From the NCBI RefSeq assembly GCF_032118995.1, contig NC_092663.1, forward strand, positions 1,488,001 through 1,552,000: DNA of 64,000 nt, read 5' to 3'. The first letter of the stretch is position 1, and every line of letters begins with the position of its first letter. Of this stretch, positions 23,323 to 34,923 are shown one piece after another. The notes under the pieces were generated by a model. The model was not told where the DNA came from. It saw only the letters and a list, made by a program, of their open reading frames with translations, and did no database searches. The position numbers were made by a program, and so were the translations under genes. The DNA is from Asterias amurensis (Eukaryota; Echinodermata; Asteroidea; Forcipulatida; Asteriidae).

Positions 23323-26300
23323 ATGGGTTGTAACTGCACGAGGGAGCGGTTGGATTTTGAAGGACGACGGTTCTATGTGCTAAGGAGACTTGGGGAAGGG
23401 TAAGTGAAACACAGGGCCCAAGTTCATAAAGCTGCTTAAACACAATAAGTAGCTAAGCAAAAACAACATTATGTTTGTCAAGAACAGCAACCAACCTACC
23501 ATGTCACATGTTCAATTGGTGACTGATATCCTGCACATTTCTGCTGAGCAGTCTTCTGCTTAAAGGCACTGGACACTATTGGTAATTACCAACAATAACT
23601 GTTAGCATGAAAAATTACTTGGTTACGAGCAATCGGAGAGCTTTTGTTTTAACATTGTAAGAAATGGCTCCCTCTGATGTAACAACGTTTTATTTCTCAC
23701 TCAAATATTAAAGGAAGTCAGGAAGCTGTTTTTAGACCTGAAACATTACACAAAAAGTAGCTAAGCGCTACATTATGCTTGTCCAAAACAGGGTTACATA
23801 CCAGCCAAAATACACAATTGGTGACTGTTACGTATTCCTACGCAAGTGGAAAGCTGTTAAGCAATATCTTCTGCTTAAAGCCATTGGACACTTAATGGTA
23901 AACGGTATTATCCAAGGCCCACACTTCGTGTGTAATAACACTTATATATATATAAAAAAAAAGTGCATTGAGAGGTTATTGTGAAATGGTATAAGAACTA
24001 GTTGTTTTTACTATTAAACACATTTGATTTTCACAATTTTTACTTGTCCTTTAGGGGTTTTAGTGTGGTGGATCTCCTCGAAGACAATGACACCGGGAAG
24101 AAATTTGCTCTGAAACGAATCCAGTGTCATTCGAGAGAGGATGAGCGTCTCGCCAAAGAGGAAGCCGAGTACCATCCAAAAGTCAACCATCCCAATCTGA
24201 TACCATTAGAGGCATGGAAGGTTACCAGTGGTACTGGGGGTGTGACGGAAGTTTTAATTGTCTTACCATTTTTCAGAGTGAGTGTTGACTTTTTGTTCAG
24301 GGTCAATGTTGCAAAAACAAACAAATCCGGGAGCAATCTTCTTCGTCCTTTTTATTGCAGCCTTCATGATTGAAGATAAATGCACTGCGATACACACAGA
24401 GGCAAACCTCTTCTGTTTGGGACAAGTGTGTCCTGGGGTCTTATACATGCGTTGATAGCTTTTATAACACTTATAACACTGGAACTACAGCTTTGTGTCT
24501 TATTTGAAGGATGAAGCAATGGTTAAGTGGATTGCTTAAGGACACAGTGTCACGACCAGGACTCGAACCCACACTCTGCTGATCAGATGCATCAAAGCTT
24601 CAGTTCAGTGCTCTTAAAACCCTTGACCATGACCAGACATGCGAGTAACTATCCATGCAAAAAAAGGAAAAGAGAAAACCGGGCAAGAAAAAAAAGAGGA
24701 AATGATTATTCCTATACTTTTGTACACAGAAAGTAAAGTAAGAAAGAGGAAAATCAAAACCCCAAAAGAGGAAAACAGCTGAAAAGAGAAAGTCTCACAT
24801 GTCTGCACGACACCACAATCACAAACTGTAGCAATCGTCCGTAATTTCTACTGGTATTCTCTTTTCAGAGAGGCACATTGCAAGATGAACTCGACAGACT
24901 AGCTACAAAAGGAGAATTCATATCGGAACACAGACTACTCAGATTGTTCAGAGGAATATGTGATGGAGTCAGGGCACTACACCAGGCATCCCCGGTACCT
25001 CTTGCTCACAGGTAACATGTTCAAGTAAAGTAACTTAACAATTCACTTTTCATTGAAGTTATTACAGATCTTGCAACATCTGTTCATAACAGTTGATAGA
25101 ATTTGACACAGTGTCCTTATTTAATGATGCTTTGTCCTCCGGATGGGTCGAACAGCCACTGGTGTGTTGTGTAATGCATATAAAATAAAACCAGTGCCCT
25201 TTTTGGAAAAGAGAAGGGGTTTGCCCTGGTGTTCCTGGTTTGATTGGCAGCATATTGTGCCACAGTACCTTGTAAAACCATTACAAAGTTGCTATGTAAA
25301 AAGAGAAGGTCTCATTAATCAAATGTGTAGTGTGTCGTGGGCGAGCGGATAAGAGCAGCGAATTCAAGCTCTGGTGATTCTGTTCAGCAAAGTGTGGGTT
25401 CGAATCCCAGTCGTGACACTAGTGTCCCTGAGCAAGACACTTCACCAACATTGCCAGAGATAAATGGGTACCTGTGAGGACAGAGATGGTTCTTGTGATT
25501 GATTTAGCCGAGTAGCACATTTGTTGCACAAGGCTGTATACTCCCCAGGGAGCTGAGATGGTTTAAGGAATGATTTAAGGCCCAGTGACCAGGGGTAATA
25601 ATGTTTGAGCGCCATGAGCGTCATGGACCTGAACGCTATATAAGAAGCCATTATTATTGTTATTATTACATACCTTGCAGGAAAATACTGTATAATTTAG
25701 CTCCTGGAGCTTCACTTAGTGACAAATATGCGTGCTATACGTGTATGCAACAACAAGCCACTATTATTTTTTTTATTCATGCCTGCTGTCAAACTGTATG
25801 TAAATGTTTACTTATTCTCTTTAAAAATAAATTCCCCAATTTGACCCAGTTTAAGAAGGCTGTTAGGATCTTTATTCTGTTGTGTAATTAAAAGCCTCCA
25901 CAGCTGTGTGTATGCCTACCCAAATTTCAGTGTGTACTTTGTACACGCTAACTGAAGTGGTAAATAAACTGTAATTCTTGTGTTTTAAGACCGAGATTCT
26001 GTTTGTCTTTTACCTTGGTGTGTTGACACAGCTGTTGGACTGTGTGACAAATCGGAAGAACCTAAGAACAACAGATGTTCTTAAATCAATGACATAATCG
26101 AGTTTGATTTGGTCTCCAACACTGAGTTATTGACACATAAACAATTGAGTACGTTTGCTCAGATGTTCTGTTGACAGGTAATTTTCACTTCCGACAACTA
26201 AATCTGTTTTTGTTTACTTATTATAGAGATATTAAACCAGGAAACGTTCTTTTGTCGGACAATGGTACGCCAGTCATCATGGACTTTGGTTCAATGGCAC

Positions 26301-29300
26301 CTGCACGGTTAGAGGTCAAAGGTCGATCGCAAGCTCTCGCTGTACAAGTGAGTTGTTGTAACGGGGAGAAAAAGCTGTTACTTTTGTGACATGATACTCG
26401 CGTCACACCCGAGTAGCAATACATGTTATTAGCCAGATGTTTGAAGTGTTGTATGTTACACAAGTGTCACGTGTGACAAGCCTTATGAGCACAGGTCACA
26501 AGTGTTACATGTCACATACTTAACACATTGTTAAGTGTTACTAACTTAAAGGAACACGTTGCCTTGGATCGGACGAGTTGGTCAAAACAAAAGCGTTTGT
26601 AAACGTTTTTTATAAAATGCATATGGTTGGAAAGATGTTTTAAAAGTAGAATACAATGATCCACACAAGTTTGCCTCGAAAATGCGTGGTTTTCCTTCTA
26701 CTGTGCGAACTAACATGGTCGGCCATTTATGGGAGTCAAAATTTTGACCCCCATAAATGGCCGACGTGTTAGTCGATGAGGTAAAAGGAAAACCACGCAA
26801 TTTCGAGGCATGTTTGTGTGGATCATTGTATTCTACTTTTACAACATCTTTTTACCCATGCATTTTATAAAAAAAAACGGTTACAAACGCTTTTCAAAGA
26901 CCAACTCGACTGATCCAAGGCAATGTGTTCCTTTAACATTACTAGCATAACACACTATAAGCATTCACTTACTCAGGCACACGTGGCCTGAAGGCCTTTG
27001 CTGGGCTACAATCTTTTTGTTTCCAGTGGTTGTTGTCACCTACTCATGGGGCTGACACAGGGATACCCCCAGGGATACAGTCTAAACGGATATAGGCTTG
27101 GGTATCATCAGTCATAAGCCTGACTGGTAGTTTGTCACTTAATACATTAATCTATTCAATTCTTTGTTCAACCCCCAAAATCATTTCAAAATTTACCCGG
27201 TCAGTTTCCCTTGTGGTTTATATTGATATCTGAAACAAAAAGTCGCATCCCCTTAAGGTGATCCCCTGGCTGCCGCTTCCCAGGTTGTAATTTGGGTGTG
27301 ATCCCTGGCTACACGGCAGTTAACGGTTGTATGGCTTCTGACTGGCACCCCGAACAAAGATATTGACAGAATAGGGACACCGTCAATATAGGGCTAGATA
27401 GCTCAGTTGGTAGAGCGCCGGCACGTTAATCCGGAGGTCGTTGGTTCGAATCCCACGCTAGTCAATTCTTTGTTCAACCATAAAAATCATTAATACATTA
27501 TTAGCAGTACACAATAGTGCCACACATTTTAAGCACAAATGTACCAGTTATGGGTTTTACATAGTGTTACAAGTTTGTAGCATTACTCCTAACTATTATT
27601 ATTTTTATTTTACTAGAGTCAAACAAAAATGGTACCAACTACCATGGATTCAAACTGCCTCGCTAGCCACCGGCTATTATAACTAATACGCATCAGTGTT
27701 AAGGTATAATGAAGAAATTATATTGACATTTCTTGCGATTAAATTTTATTTTTTAGGACCTTGCAGCAGAGAAGTGTAGTATGCTGTTTCGAGCCCCAGA
27801 ACTCTTCCACGTTGAAAGTCATACAATAATTGATGAGAAAGTAGACGTTTGGGTGAGTAAAAAAGGACCTTTGACCTTATTTTTTTTATTTGATCTTTTA
27901 CTTTCATGTCAGAAGCTCAAAAAAGTTTGCGGTCATTTTATAAACTTAATGACTTCTATCAGTGTAATGATCAGGAATGTACCTATTGTGTGTCTTGGAT
28001 GATGCACCAGACTGAAGTATTTCAAACTTTTGGGTTGTAAGTTAAGTCTGGTGTCCTTTTACATCATGCTTTACTAAACTTGCTACAGCACTCTGATGTC
28101 ATTTTACAGAACTCAAGCCCTCTATGTTGAACACAAAACTAAACTAAAACTAAACTTGCTCCAGTCCTCTGACATTTAATCCCTTTATACATCTAGTCAT
28201 TAGGGTGTCTTCTCTACGCGATGGCATTCCTACAATCACCCTTTGAGCCAGTCTACCAGAGAGGTGATAGCCTTCACTTGGCGGTCCTTGGACGTAACTT
28301 CAAATTTCCAGACACTACAAGGTAAGCAATTAATCTTACTTTCCAAAATGGGTTTAAAGGGTTTTGATTCCTTGTCTAGATAATGATTTTTGCCGTGACA
28401 CAAACCCCTTCTCAGTGTGAATGAAGATGTTTGTAATATAATTTACCCGTAAAAGTTTCAACTTTAGCAGGAAAAAAGTTAAAATCACAGAGCAATGTTT
28501 TGAGGAGACTATCGTAAATCCGTTATACATGCTGATACAATGTTTGTCTCGGTGTGTGAAATTGTTCTACTCATTCCTCAAACTATAGCACCTCAGCAAA
28601 TAATATTTTTAAGGGGAAACTTTGCACCATCAGTAACATAAACCTTGTAAGTTTAATGTAAATCTGTAGACATTTGTGTTTTGAGTCTTACAAAAAGTAC
28701 CCAACACTTTAAACAAACCCCAGAAACTAATACACCTTCCTGCGACTAATTCTATGAGATCTTACGGTACTTTTGAATGTTGAAGACAACCCCCTCTCCA
28801 AAACAAACTTGGTTATGAAAACTATAAACTTGTTTCCACTATTAGCCCCAGAAAAGCTGTTAATTTGCAAGGTCCTTCACATCAAACATCCACTACTACG
28901 ATCTCAAGTTTCAGGACTCATCTCAAAACATATCTATTCAAATCTTCATATACTTAACTATTCTTTTGTTTCCCCTAAACGCTTAGAGACTTTCTTTTGG
29001 AGGTGTTAGGCACTATAGAAATGCGGTTGTTATTATTATTATTATTATAATTAATTATTAAATAAGCCAAATATTTTGTTTCTTCTTTTTTTTACTACAC
29101 TTTTTGATGATTGGATGGTAGGTATTCCCCTCTGGTGCGCAACCTTATATCATCAATGTTGATTATTGATCCCAACCTTAGACCCAACATCATCCAGATT
29201 CTTTACTCCATACATGGGGTGGATTAGAACCATGGGATTATCTCAAAACTAAAATGTGAAAATTCAGTTTCTGAGGGAATATCAGTTTTTTTTGGTCATC

Positions 29301-30406
29301 ACTTTGCGACTGGTGGTACATTTCATACATGGACCGGTATGTCATTTCATGTATATGTCATACATGGTGTTGGATTAATGATCACCTCCTGCCACTGATT
29401 TCACAAAACTTTTTTTGCGCAAGTTGGGCATCACACTAAAACAAGAAATCTTGCGTGATGGACTTGCACAGCTGTGTACATTTTTGTGGAATCCGAAGGT
29501 CTCTTAAATGTCAGTTTCTTTTAAAGACTGTCAGTGTTTTACATTGTACCAATTGGTTAATCGCTGGTGATGCTTTTGAGAAGTGTATACTTGTGTTTTG
29601 AATATAGTGGGCATTGGTTCATAGATTTAGAACAGACTCTATGATTGGTTGCACTGCACTTACAGTTTAAACAGTTAATACAAACTCATCCAATGTGTCA
29701 GATTTATGTTGTAAATATTGAAAGTAGTAGAGCAAAAGTTTAAGGCGAGTTCAAAGCTATTGCTTGCAGGCCTGTTACTTCATGGAGACAGCGAAGGCAA
29801 CTGCCTCCATGCCCCCTGGTCATGTGTTATGTAACTCATGTAAAAGAACCCAGTGCACTTATCGAAAAGAGAAGGGGTTCGCCCTGGTGTTCCTGGTTCG
29901 ATCGGCAGCAAATCGCGCCACAGTACCTTGTAAAAGCTTTACGTGGTGTTATCAGCAGAATTAGGTCTCATAATTCAAACGAAGTCCCACATCTGGCAGG
30001 AAATACTAATGTTTCAGCGCCAGGAGCGTCACTGGGTGACGGACAGGTGTGCTATTATACCACAATTATTATTATTGCCTTGGTGCCCTTGAAATGCTCC
30101 AGAAGACATTTATAATATCCTATTTTTACCTAGAAGAGAATGCCTTGCCCTTTAAAAAACAAAGCATACAGGCATGTGGTTGTTTTGAGAGGAAAGGAAA
30201 TCCTACCTTTTTGCTCAAGTTTAATTTGAAAATCTTTTGAACAAAAGTTTTGATTGTGTTATGGTATTTTTCTGTACAGGTACTCGTTTAGTTTGAAAGA
30301 ACTTGTGTCTTCCATTATCGTGGTGGAGGTTATAGAGAGACCCTCAGTGGCATGGATTGTAGAACAGGTTGATATAATGCTACAAGAGATGGAGCACAAG
30401 GTGTAG
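23323..30406 (+). CDS. STK16: STK16-type serine/threonine kinase (MPSK1), long isoform
   Basis: Seven coding exons: 23323-23399, 24055-24277, 24869-25011, 26227-26347, 27757-27852, 28197-28321 and 30280-30406. They join in phase to 303 residues (human STK16 has 305). The N-terminus MGCNC offers Gly2 for myristoylation and Cys3/Cys5 for palmitoylation, matching the lipid-anchored Golgi/membrane kinase. The glycine loop is LGEGGFSVV. The ATP lysine is K46 in FALKRI. The catalytic loop is HRDIKPGN (D149), the metal site DFG (D167) and the substrate-lobe motif APE (201-203). All donors are GT and acceptors AG. Exon 6 ends in phase 2 and can splice either to this last exon (residues YSFSLKELVS to the end) or to the alternative at 29122. 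Introns hold SINEs and MITEs. It runs tail to tail with the ACL4-like gene. Confidence 0.93.
23418..23740. repeat. Two nested partial foldback repeats in STK16 intron 1
   Basis: GGGCCCAAGTTCATAAAGCTG (23418) opens one arm of the GGGCCCAATTT family. It is broken at 23560 by TTAAAGGCACTGGACACTATT, the start of a GGCAGTGGACAC-type TTAA element. A further fragment, AAAGCCATTGGACACT, lies at about 23877. Confidence 0.65.
24485..24655 (-). repeat. tRNA-derived SINE fragment (minus strand)
   Basis: In reverse it reads ...GTGTGGGTTCGAGTCCTGGT (B box) followed by CGTGACACTGTGTCCTTAAG, the same head-to-body junction as the SINE at 25331. Located in STK16 intron 2. Confidence 0.7.
25075..25320 (+). repeat. 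SINE body fragment lacking its head
   Basis: Contains the family body markers GGTGTGTTGTGTAATGCATA, AGAAGGGGTTTGCCCTGGTG, TTCCTGGTTTGATTGGCAGC and CACAGTACCTTGTAAAACC. The same segments recur at 29825 and 32190 and, inverted, at 38440-38640. Confidence 0.7.
25331..25672 (+). mobile_element. tRNA-headed SINE with LINE-like tail
   Basis: The head has an A-box-like GTGGGCGAGCGGATAAGAGC and the B box GGGTTCGAATCCC, with Leu/Ser-like spacing. The body continues CCCTGAGCAAGACACTTCAC. The tail is TGAGCGCCATGAGCGTCA ... GAACGCTATATAAGAAGCCA followed by a TTATTG repeat. The GCGC..TATA tail resembles the LINE 3' end at 7240, as expected if the LINE machinery copies the SINE. Confidence 0.8.
26546..26936. 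mobile_element. TTAA foldback MITE (AGGAACACGTTGCC family), copy 2
   Basis: TTAA at 26546-26549 and 26933-26936, with the same long palindrome as at 12113. In an intron of the STK16 gene. Confidence 0.9.
27233..27480 (+). mobile_element. SINE with tRNA-Asn-like segment
   Basis: The tRNA-like part (27392-27464) has the A box TAGCTCAGTTGGTAGAGC and B box GGTTCGAATCCC. The acceptor and D arms pair well by eye, and the anticodon position reads GTT. The universal T33 is a C and the anticodon and T stems each have a mismatch, so a working tRNA is unlikely. The preceding body (GGTGATCCCCTGGCTGCCGC, TGTATGGCTTCTGACTGGCA) recurs at 41715. Confidence 0.7.
28880..29048 (+). mobile_element. 3' end relic of a CR1-like LINE
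   Basis: ACTACGATCTCAAGTTTCAGG translates to TTISSFRTHLKTYLFK, the closing motif of CR1-type reverse transcriptase ORFs (compare FKVKLKTTLF at 7113-7142). A short 3' UTR ending GGCACTATAGAAATGCGG and a TTA repeat follow. Located in an intron of STK16. Confidence 0.7.
29122..29227 (+). CDS. STK16: Alternative last exon of STK16 (short isoform, 296 residues)
   Basis: After acceptor GGATGGTAG the exon supplies the base completing the split Arg codon, then YSPLVRNLISSMLIIDPNLR and a stop at 29227. The downstream exon at 30280 begins the same way (split Arg, Tyr, Ser) and carries the same subdomain XI layout: SSMLIIDPNLRP here, SSIIVVEVIERP there. In human STK16 the equivalent stretch contains SMMTVDPHQRP, so this exon is the closer match. 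I found no canonical AATAAA between 29228 and 30279, so how transcripts using this exon end is unclear. Confidence 0.85.
29762..30180. repeat. SINE body flanked by GGCCTG-family fragments
   Basis: 29766-29822 and 30078-30175 (inverted) match the 16436 family. Between them, 29822-30065 is SINE body (AAAGAGAAGGGGTTCGCCCTG, CCTGGTTCGATCGGCAGC), so a SINE probably inserted into an older element. In the STK16 intron before the distal last exon. Confidence 0.6.
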
Positions 30407-30489
30407 GGGGTCATGGGTTAAAGGTCAAACTAATGCATCTAATGGTGTTACACAATGGTAGCACTCTGGTATTTCATAGGATTGCAGGT

Positions 30490-30658
30490 GATGCTCCACC
30501 AGGGTGGATTTCAAAATGAGTTAAAACTAGTCTTATCTCGAGTTGGGATGAGTTACTGGTCCTAACTTAAGACTATCTTTGAGTTTTTATTAACTCCTGA
30601 ACAGTCCTAGGACTAGTCCTAAGTTTTTGACTGACTTTGTGAAACCGACCCCTGGGGT
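30490..30658. repeat. Copy of the (AGGATTAATCCTA)-type foldback family
   Basis: Rich in TCCTAACTTAAGACTA, AGTCCTAGGACTAGTCCTAA and a closing TTTGTGAAACCGACC. Related copies occur at 37030, 47243, 52676 and 62440, all with repeated TTAGGA / TCCTAA in both orientations and an edge resembling TTTGGTGAAATCGACGGC. Confidence 0.65.
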
Positions 30659-31314
30659 GGGGTTTAGAGTTACAATAATGGGAAACTACACTTTTAACTT
30701 CTCTGAAGTTGCCATTGTAGGTACAATGCATGCAGAGTGGACAAGTCAATGGGGTTTTAGTCAGTTAACATTCAAGCTTTTTAAACATGCACCCTGAAGA
30801 AAGTGTCAATTGCCAATCCTGTGAGATGGTTATCGCAAACAGATTATACCAAGTTGATTGGCACAATCCTGGTGAGCGAGGGCGCACAACAATATTCTGA
30901 GATCAATCTGCAATGTTTTAAGGTGGAGTGCATACAGTTGATATTTATACAAACAAGGACTTGACAAAGTCAGCCTTGAGTTAAGTCTACATTTGGGGTT
31001 CAACCTACCACCTATTGCCCACAAAAGTCACCAATAAGAGTTCACACAAAAGCTGTATGGACAAATGCAAGTGCAAAACTCAAAGAACTTGCAAGATATA
31101 TAAGAAATAATAACCTCAACATAGTTCTTAAGCTTTAAGCTTAACCGGATGAAAAAGGACTAACCTTTGAATTCGAAGGAAGTATTTGCCTAAAAAATAT
31201 CTGCAAAACACTGCAATGTCATGTGAACCTGTTTTTAACGCTATGCCATAAAAATTTCTTGGTGGCAAGTTTAATTTTGAACTTGTAAAATATAATTTTG
31301 GAGCTAGTTGTTCT

Positions 31315-31698
31315 TGAAAGACACTGGACACTATTGGTAATTGTCAAAGACCAGTCGTCTCACTTGGTGTATCTCAACATATGCATAAAATAACAAACCT
31401 GTGAAATTTGAGCTCAATTGGTCGTTGAAGTTGCGAGATAACTATGAAAGAAAAAACACCTTTGTCACGCGAAGTTGTGTGCCTTCAGATGCTTGATTTC
31501 GAGACCTCGAATTCTAAACTTGAGGTCTCAAAATCAAACTTATGGAAAATTAAAATAATCTTGAAAACTACGTTACTTCAGAGCGAGCCGTTTCTCACAA
31601 TGTTTTATACTATCAACCTCTCCCATTGCTCGTTACCAAGTAAGGTTTTATGCTCATAATTATTTTAAATAATTACCAATAGTGTCCACAGCCTTTAA
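31315..31698. mobile_element. TTAA-type foldback element (GGACACTATTGG family), near full length
   Basis: Runs from TTGAAAGACACTGGACACTA to ACCAATAGTGTCCACAGCCT plus TTAA (31695-31698). It contains CAATTGGTCGTTGAAGTTGC and TGCTTGATTTCGAGACCTC, shared with the copies at 44197 and 55759. Confidence 0.8.
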
Positions 31699-32049
31699 AT
31701 TAATAAATATTTAAGATGCAAAGCCCTTTGTTGTTTCAACCTCTTCATAAATCTGTTGTTGAAATTGTACATTCTTAAAAAATTTCAAAACTATCAACAC
31801 AACACAATGTTTTGAAAGCTTACTTTGGGCTGGTGAAAGTGCGTGCAGTCTGAAAGACTCTTCTTGTTTTCTGAATCAAATCTTGTCTTCGGTTCTCTAA
31901 GTCAAAACTCTTCCTGAGTTCTCTTATCCCTAAAGAGAATGAATATAACTAGCATAACTTAATTGATCACATGAATGTTCAGATTTCTCAAAAATAGTAC
32001 GAATAAAATCAGTTATATGTCTTTCTTGCTCCTTAAGTTTAAAACCATC

Positions 32050-32435
32050 GACTCAAGGTGGCATATCGTGGCCAACTCAAGCTCTGGTGTTTCTGATCAG
32101 CAGAGGGTGGGTTCAAGTCCCAGTCATGACACTTGTCTCTTTAGGCAAGACACTTGCATTTCACCATTATTGCTTTGACTTTGGATGGGGCGTAAAGCTG
32201 TTGGTCCTGTGTGTTGTGTAATACATGAAAAGAGAAATGGTTGGCCCTGATGTTCCTGGTTTGATCGGTTACATATTGCTCCACAGCACCTTGTAAACCA
32301 TTATATGGTGCTATAGAATTGGTCTCATACTTCAAGCTCCACAATACCTTGCAGGAAAATACTGAACGTTGAAGCGCTTTGAGCATCACTGAGTGACGGT
32401 TTTGAGCGCTAAATAAGAAGCCACTATTATTATTT
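32050..32435 (+). mobile_element. tRNA-headed SINE copy
   Basis: GTGGGTTCAAGTCCCAGTCA (B box), then TCTTTAGGCAAGACACTTGC, the body CTGTTGGTCCTGTGTGTTGT and the tail TTTTGAGCGCTAAATAAGAA with a TTA repeat. Same family as 25331; the head's A box is decayed. Confidence 0.75.
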
Positions 32436-33804
32436 GTTTCTTCTGAGTAACAATGATGTTTCTTCTGAGTAACAATGATGTACCTTGATCAATGCATTAT
32501 GTAGACCACTTGGTATCATAAAATGGTCCGTGGTTCCAATCCAGTTTCAATCCTTCCTCTGCAAAGCAAATTTACATAGCCATTCCTGGTTAGTTAAATA
32601 ATGTGTTTCAAATATACTTTCTTTGTATGACATTGTATATAATTTATTATATTTACTTCACTTTACAAATTTATTCTTTAATCTTTACTTCCCAACTCTG
32701 TAATCCAGCAAGATTAAGTTATATTTTATTGGTGGAATATGAATTGTACATTTATTGTAAAACGTAAAGCTTTTAAGTGAATCTATAAACATCCACATGA
32801 AATAAACTATACTGCTGAATATACCACTTTGTGTGAATAAGCCTCATGAATATTTAAGTAGTCTTATGAATATTCAAGTATCCATTTGAGTATTTGAATT
32901 CACCGAGTTATTACCTATGAATATGTGGTATTACATAATTGCCTTGAATTTTGGTTGAGTACTTTTTTCATGAATATGCAAACTTCTGTTATCTTATTCA
33001 TGAATATTTAAATAAAATTTCCAATTTGACCTGAACATTATTCAAAGCAACTATAGACCTCTTTTTTAAATTGTTTTAAATTCAACAATTCCAAATAAAC
33101 AATTTAATACTCAAAACTTGTTACTCCTAAAATTAAAGGCAATTAATTGCTAAAAACCATTACTCAAATAAATGAATTTAACTCCGTACTGGTTTTTAGT
33201 TAAAATTTTAACAAACAATGAACATTTCCATGGCAACCAGCGCCATCTTGTAAATGGGCAAAAATATCTTGACAGTGAAGTGCATAAGTTTACGTTATTG
33301 TGAAAAGGTCTTATACTAGAGCACATAAGCTTGGGCACAGAAAGAAAAACAATTGTAACTTTGTTTAAGAAAAACTTCATGTTGAGTTACCTACAATAAT
33401 AAGCAAGAAATATTTGTCTTTGAAAACTTGCGTTTTAGAAAAAGAAAACAAAATAATGCTGGAAAAAAAAGTTGCCATCTGGCAAATTTATGCTAAATAT
33501 ATCACACTTTTATAAGTAGGGTATATTTCTGAGCCCCAATCCATTGAAGTTTGTATTAATCAATTTAAAAATAATCACTTGACTAAAAGTAACGTCAACA
33601 TTTTTACCTTCCCTGTTACCAAGCTTTCCTGTACATTTCTTTCTTACACATATTTAATATATAATTTACAGAACTTCTATACAATATATAAATATTTGTG
33701 CATGGAGCCAAGACAAATATACAATGAAATCACATCTGCCCCCAGGTTTGATTTAGGATAACTGTCTGGCATGTTATGGTTATAGGTACACTGGAACATT
33801 TAAC

Positions 33805-34087
33805 CAATCCAAAATTTGAACTCAATTGGTCGTCAAAGTTGTGCTAGAATAATGGAAGAAAAAACACCCTTGTCGCATAAGTTGTACGCTTTCAAATGCT
33901 TGAATTTGTGACCTCAGCTGAGGTCTCGAATATAATTCAAATATTTTAGTGAGAAACTACTTCTTTCTCAAAAACTACGTTACTTCAGAGGGAGCCGTTT
34001 CACACAACAGCTCTCCATTGCTCATCATTAAGTAACTTTTTGTGATAACTATTCTTTTGAGTTACCAATAGTGTCCAGTGCCTTTAA
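33805..34087. repeat. Partial TTAA-type element (GGACACTATTGG family)
   Basis: Retains CAATTGGTCGTCAAAGTTG, ACTTCAGAGGGAGCCGTTTC and the end GTGTCCAGTGCC followed by TTAA (34084-34087). The other end is missing. Confidence 0.7.
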
Positions 34088-34611
34088 GTTGTAACTTTGG
34101 ACTCAAAGAACATTACTCCTTTTGGATAAAATTTTATCCAAATTATGGAATTACTAAATTGATAATCAGAATCTTCTAGCACAATACTTGAGGTCTTGTC
34201 ACACGAGGTAACTTTTGCAGGCAACTTGGAGGCAACCAACTGCAGCGCAGGCTACCGGACCACTTTGGTAGCACAAGAGTAATTTTTCAAACTTTGTCTT
34301 ACAATCCACAATAGTTATATGTGAACATTAAAACGGGAATGCATTCATGGAGATTGCCTGGAACTGGTTGCCTGTAAATTGCCCGGTGTGACATGGCCCC
34401 TTACAATCGTATGTTTTAAATTTGATAACATTTGGCATATATTAATTGTTGGTTTTACCTATGTAAGCACTTTATACTCCTCACCCTCCCAAGTTTCAAG
34501 GTGAGATTTGAACCAATGACCTGAAACTTAACATCTATTAAATCGTTGCGGTACCTGCTACTGCAATATAGGATTTGAACTGCCTCTAGCAACCGTGCAA
34601 TCTTGGTCACC

Positions 34612-34857
34612 TGGGGCCAATTTCATAGAGCTGCTTAAGCAAAAAATTTGCTTAAGCACGAAAATAGCTCGCTTATTTTACACATGTTACTGGCCAAAAT
34701 TTCCTGCCATATACATTGCTTATGACTAGTATTAAGCTGTTGTTTACTTAGCATTACAATTGAGTGGAGTCTTGGCCGGTAATCTGATTTTACTAAGCAA
34801 TGAAATTTTTGCTTAAGCAAAAATTTTTGCTTAAGCAGCTCTATGAAATTGGGCCCT
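34612..34857. mobile_element. Foldback MITE (GGGCCCAATTTCATAGAGCTG family), full copy
   Basis: GGGGCCAATTTCATAGAGCTG at the left and CAGCTCTATGAAATTGGGCCC at the right are inverted repeats, with GCTTAAGC repeats just inside. Other full copies are at 58406 and about 63487; partial copies are at 18603, 23418, 37203, 40140 and 52240. Confidence 0.85.
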
Positions 34858-34923
34858 GTTGCTAATACCAACAGTGTCCAGTGCCTTGAATCATTAATTT
34901 GGCAACTCAACCCTGCAACCTAC

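Larger units (their letters stand above)
30407..34613. other. Possible STK16 3' UTR and intergenic DNA between convergent genes
   Basis: No coding exon recognised. A candidate polyadenylation signal, AATAAA, occurs at about 32801 (GAAATAAACTATACTG), and another near 31700 within a MITE. The interval also holds repeats listed separately (30500, 31315, 32050, 33800). Confidence 0.4.

Noticed and set aside
27392-27464. A functional tRNA-Asn(GTT) gene.
   Set aside because: C instead of T at position 33, mismatches in the anticodon and T stems, and continuity with a SINE body that recurs at 41715.
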